DNA from: Pseudoscleropodium purum
Lineage: Eukaryota; Streptophyta; Bryopsida; Hypnales; Brachytheciaceae
Assembly: GCA_963969395.1 (NCBI GenBank)
Contig: OZ017799.1
Span: forward strand, 8,620,501 to 8,684,500
Direction of reading: 5' to 3'
Length of the DNA stretch: 64,000 bases
Both the position numbers and the translations under genes were made by a program. Positions 59,634 to 64,000 of the stretch are shown here, piece after piece. Position 1 is the stretch's first letter. Each line of letters opens with the position of its first letter. Below the pieces are notes generated by a model. That model was not told the DNA's origin, did not search any database, and saw only the letters and a program-made list of their open reading frames with translations.

Positions 59634-60829
59634 TGTAGTTCGTATTTTGCCTACTTCACAAAACACCTCGAATTATAGTATAGAGGTTCAATATCCAAGG
59701 AATGATTAAATGGTCTAACGTAGTGCGACTAGAGTCACTTGTATTAATAGAATTAATAGTACAATGTCAATTCTAAATGGAAATAACATTAAAATATCCC
59801 ATTATTCTAGTATTTAGGATTCACACATTTATCCAATAACTAGTTTCTGTTCAACATACATGGATGCACAATACAAATATGAAGTTTCCATCTTATCCTA
59901 GTGTGTTGGTTCAAATAAGAAGTACGCTTACACGAGGAAAAACATAACATATAGCTTTAAGCAAACAAGTCTTCAATTCCATGTTGCATTTGCTTAAAGT
60001 GTAGGCTCACAACATTTGCTTAAAGCATCACTCATCATTCATCAAACCACATATTAGTATAAACAATTCATCACACTTCAATGTTACAACAATTGCTTAT
60101 AGCATTCTATAATAATTTTGCTTAAAGCCATTCCACCGCAACAGTTAAACTATACACTCATTCAGACAGTGTATTGTAAAATTAGCTAATTGCTTTAAGC
60201 ATTCACAAATACAAGGCTATAATCTGTGCTAATTTTCATTCACGCATTCCTTAATCAAATTAAATTCACTCCTACGAATTCTAGCACAGGTTCAAGCTAT
60301 AATTTAAATTACAATTATCCAATCATTGGATATATCCAAATTCATACATTCACCTAATCTCTGGGATTTTTATATAATAAATTTACAATCCAAGAATATT
60401 TTCTTATTCAGACCTTATTCAACTTCAAGCCACAATATAATTCAATTGAAATGCTTTAAAGCAATTTCTCAACAATAGATTCATTACAATTGTTTAAGTA
60501 TACATCACTCATTGAGCAGCTTTAAGCAAACATACAAAAATACTTATACAACACTCAACTTTAAATCATAAATCTAAGTTAGTCCATACCCTTAAAGCAA
60601 ACTCTCAGTCAATAGATGTAATATACATTGCTTAAGCGGACAATACTTGCACAGTAGTACCATATGCTTAAGCGGTCACAGATTGGTTCAACCAGCCAAT
60701 AGTGGACATTACATCTAACTGCTTTAAGCTACAAATTAACTTCTACTCAATAATTGCTTTAAGCTGCAATGAAATCTCACAATGCTAAAGCAGACTCAAC
60801 AATTACAATTATGGAATCAATATTAAATC

Positions 60830-60860
<31 letters not shown>

Positions 60861-62449
60861 CTTTAAGCTAGCAAGTATATGAATTCCTTTCATAGGAAAT
60901 TATACAACCACAACTATACCCAATCGTTGAAATTTCAATCTCTTTTGATTACAGACACAAGAATGCCCAATTGCTGGAACTTAATCTCAACCAATTGCCC
61001 AATCGTTGGGACTTCACATACAATTACAAAATATATGCTTAAAGCTTTATTACAAAGGATGGTTTACTTGAACAACAGTACAATTGGAAAACTTTGACAT
61101 GCACACAAGAGCACAACGATTACGCACAAAAGTGAAAAGTGAGGGAGAAGAAGCAACTTCTAGCTTTACAATGTTGGTTGAAGCATCCCTTCAAATCAAA
61201 CTTGGTTTAACCGTTTATAACCAAACTCTTGCACTCCTTAGGATCCTGTTGAAGAAGGATAATTCCCAATTGGAGATTACCCAATTTAGTATAATAAGTT
61301 CGTTCCAAGGGAGATGGTTAAGTAGGATTAATTTGCTAATAGGACTAATTCCTAAAATAGAAAATTCAATTCTCAAATAGAAAACCAAGATCCAATTTAG
61401 AAATTTAGCAATCATTGAGACTACAATGACATCACAAAATAAATTCACATACATCAAATTGATTGTTCCAAATTCCAAGGTTCACAAATTGTCCAACATA
61501 GTACTATCATTTTAATTCTAAATTTCTCACTACAGCTCTTAAGACAAATACAACAATCACCGATTAGAATTATTCTTCAACTTCATATCTGCACATCACA
61601 TCGCCATTCACTGGCTAACAAACATCCCGACTTGGACTCAAACACAGACTCACACCGAAACTAATCCGACCTTGAATCAACGTCAACTAACACAAACACA
61701 ATTCCCAACTGGGAATCACACAAGAAAACACAAGAAAACGAAAACACATGCAGCCTTCACCGACTGGGACTCACTGGCATTCTCTCAACAGTGGACAAAG
61801 AAAAATGAATCCCAAATTGGAACTAATAGGACACAATCCAAACAGTTACCAAATTGGAAGAGAAAGCCAACTAAAATCAGCCACCCATTAGGATCCCATT
61901 TGGCAACATTCATCAAACAACACTCACCTACTGACCTTCATCCCATTCGGTTGAACCCACTTCCATTCACAATTACTATTCACCTATTTGGAATTGACTA
62001 TTGACTCAACCAATTAACACACATTAAATTTCCAACTTGGAACAAAAATCAACCCATACCAACCAGAGACTGAACTCAACTTGGAACTAAATCTTATCAA
62101 ACACTATTGGCTAGAACTAACAACCTATTTCTTAACCAACAAATCGGAATTTCTCTTGATTAGACATCAACATAACAACCACTTGGTCTTTAAACAAATA
62201 GCTTAAAACCACCCAATTGGACCATAAAACCACAAACTAACACCAAAAACTCTCAATTAACACCCAAAACGGCTCAAAAATTTACAAATAAAAATCCAAT
62301 TTGGTTATCTATAGATCCCACGGTAATACTCAAAATCCAACAACATTTAAGCTCCTATCACCATGAGTTTCTAAAGTCAAGTCTAATTTGATCTCCATTC
62401 ACACATAAAACCAAAAAAATTGTTTATTGAACACATTCACGCACTTACA
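59634..62449 (+). mobile_element. LTR-like element 2 (2,816 bp, solo-LTR structure) with two palindromic-motif arrays
   Basis: It starts TGTAGTTCG and ends GCACTTACA (TG...CA). TAGCT is repeated exactly on both sides (59629-59633 and 62450-62454). The first ~110 bp align with element 1. From about 59950 to 61045 it carries around 16 copies of a GCTTTAAGC/GCTTAAAGC motif. From about 60960 to 62310 the recurring word becomes CCAATTGG-like (CCCAACTGGGA, CCCAAATTGGAA, CCAACTTGGAA, CCCAATTGGAC). The strand is A/C-rich as in element 1. No internal retrotransposon domain is present; open frames inside it are motif-driven. Confidence 0.75.
60831..60861. repeat. CAA trinucleotide microsatellite
   Basis: About ten CAA units inside LTR-like element 2. 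Confidence 0.9.
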
Positions 62450-62454
62450 TAGCT

Positions 62455-64000
62455 ATTAAGTACTATTGGTATTCCTATTTAACTTGAGATTTTTGAAGAT
62501 TTATTTTTACCAAAATACACTATGAGTACAAGAAATTTGGGAGCATTATCACTTATAGATCGGTAGTTATAAAATATTGAAATAAAGGATGTCTTGTATC
62601 TATTGAATCTAAAGCATTAGTGTTGAAAGAGCATATCTCAAAGTTTTTTCATTATATAATTGTGAAATTTGGTGAGCACATGGATTATCTTTTGATTAGT
62701 ATTCTATAAAATAGACTTAATGGAGAAAATATGAGTAGTAATATATAAATCAATTGTAGTAATTTTGTTACTTCATATGGACAATAGCTTGCAATGATTT
62801 GAAATTTTTTATGTAGGTTTTCCACAAGATACATAAAATGGTGCCAAAAAATATAGATCGTTTGAAAATAGGGTTTTGAAGTTATAGAAGCTTAAAGTTG
62901 ACATTATTAATTGTCTACAATAGAAGGGAAATTTAAGTAGGAAAAGAAGATTTGGGATACATTTAGAAATAATTTAGGTGTAAAGAAAAGGAAGTACTTC
63001 AAGGCACCAAATAAATTCATTACCACAACAAAGGATTTTGTGCCATTTTACACCCACTTGCAAAACTTTATGACACCACAACTACTAGGACTCCAAAAAA
63101 GAAGTTGGCATTGTTAGTGAGCCTTCAATGTGAAGGGATATATGCCTCAAAGATTTTTTGTCTAATCTTAGACAAAATATAAGCAAATCAAATTGAAAAA
63201 AAGTAAATGTTGTAATTGTGGTATTACCACAAGGCAATCTATTGTATGTATCACAATAAATCATAGATATTCTAAACCAATTTATTTCAAATGTTACTAA
63301 TTTTAAATCTTTTGAATAATTTTACTATCTATTCTCTATCTTTTTTTTCTATATCAATATATAATATTCCATATCAAAATTTTCCCTCTTACATACACAT
63401 TAGGGGTAGTCATACCTTCTTCAAAAATAAAATTTCTATAAAGAATAAGAAGTTGAGGAGAGAAAAGAGGAGCCAATTAGGAGCCAAAAATCATGAAAAA
63501 GGTATGACACCTTTTTTTACTGTCTAGAGAACAAGAGTAGAGAATTGAATGTACATGCAATGTGAAATGTACGATGAAGGCATAGAACTTGGGCATTAGC
63601 ATAGAACAATACTAGAAACACAACATGCAAAAGCACGAGAGAGTATATTTATATGAATAAATCATCTTCATGCCCATTATTCACCTTCAAAAGAGAATAA
63701 TGAAGAGGGAGAAGATTTCACAAAAAAAGAATATTCTTCCAATAAGAAGTCAATCTTAAATCACCATGTCCCCATTCTTTAAAGAATGGACTTGTAGTGG
63801 AGAAGGTGTGACTACCAAATCTTTTTTTTTCATTTTTTATGAAGTGACAAAGTGGTGATATAAAATGTTATAGTGGTGCTCCAAATTTAAACATTCATCC
63901 ACATATTGGATAGAAAAGATCACATTCATACATATCACATGTCCATAATTTTATTTACATCCACAATTAGGCAATTTCATCCAAGATTTTTTTGTAATTT
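62455..64000. other. AT-rich DNA to the right edge, no gene seen
   Basis: No convincing reading frame, repeat end or RNA gene was found in this stretch. Confidence 0.45.

Noticed and set aside
61672..62004. 110-codon plus-strand frame
   Set aside because: It lies inside LTR-like element 2 and results from the G-poor strand, with no protein motif.

Overview
This is a land-plant nuclear genome window. It has spliced genes with canonical GT-AG introns, a plastid-type class II DAHP synthase, and long AT-rich intergenic DNA full of decayed mobile elements. The AT-rich background and a TKL-like kinase with an unusually short activation segment would suit a moss or other seed-free plant. That placement is inference; nothing in the sequence fixes the species.

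Genes. The left 13 kb is the gene-dense part. It holds the first exon of a plastid DAHP synthase (minus strand, running off the left edge), a four-exon N6AMT1/HEMK2-type release-factor methyltransferase (minus) and a complete six-exon YIPF1/2-like Golgi membrane protein of 287 residues (plus). The last two are divergent. Each has a copy of the same ~1.4 kb block at its 5' side, in opposite orientations: the YIPF promoter side, exon 1, intron 1 and exon 2. The block may have given the methyltransferase a YIPF-derived first exon. Further right is a protein kinase gene at 23.0-24.3 kb. It makes sense only if an 84-nt intron, absent from its paralogue, removes an in-frame stop. The paralogue at 40.2-41.6 kb is a clear pseudogene. 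The two kinase loci sit in a same-orientation segmental duplication (about 21.2-27 kb and 39.1-44.8 kb).

Mobile and repeated DNA. (1) Two related LTR-like elements of 2.5 and 2.8 kb (28.2-30.7 and 59.6-62.4 kb) each have TG...CA ends and a perfect 5-bp target duplication. Each is packed with a short near-palindromic motif, and the motif differs between the copies: GACAAATTGTC-like in one; GCTTTAAGC-like, then CCAATTGG-like, in the other. (2) Five copies of a ~0.9 kb non-coding family have TTAACCCCTAAA-type inverted ends. (3) Two GC-rich hAT-type MITEs have CAGGGTTGACA ends and 8-bp target duplications. (4) A ~1.5 kb array of 97-bp units carries a palindromic core whose arms change together. 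(5) There are several smaller fold-back elements and dispersed repeats.

The rest (roughly 6-9.6, 13-20, 24.5-28, 34.5-39, 44.8-46.7, 50.4-53.9, 57.4-58.4 and 62.5-64 kb) is AT-rich DNA in which I see no supportable gene. A GC-richer island at 19.9-20.7 kb and a stretch at 55.5-57.4 kb hold coding-like but broken frames that I do not recognise.
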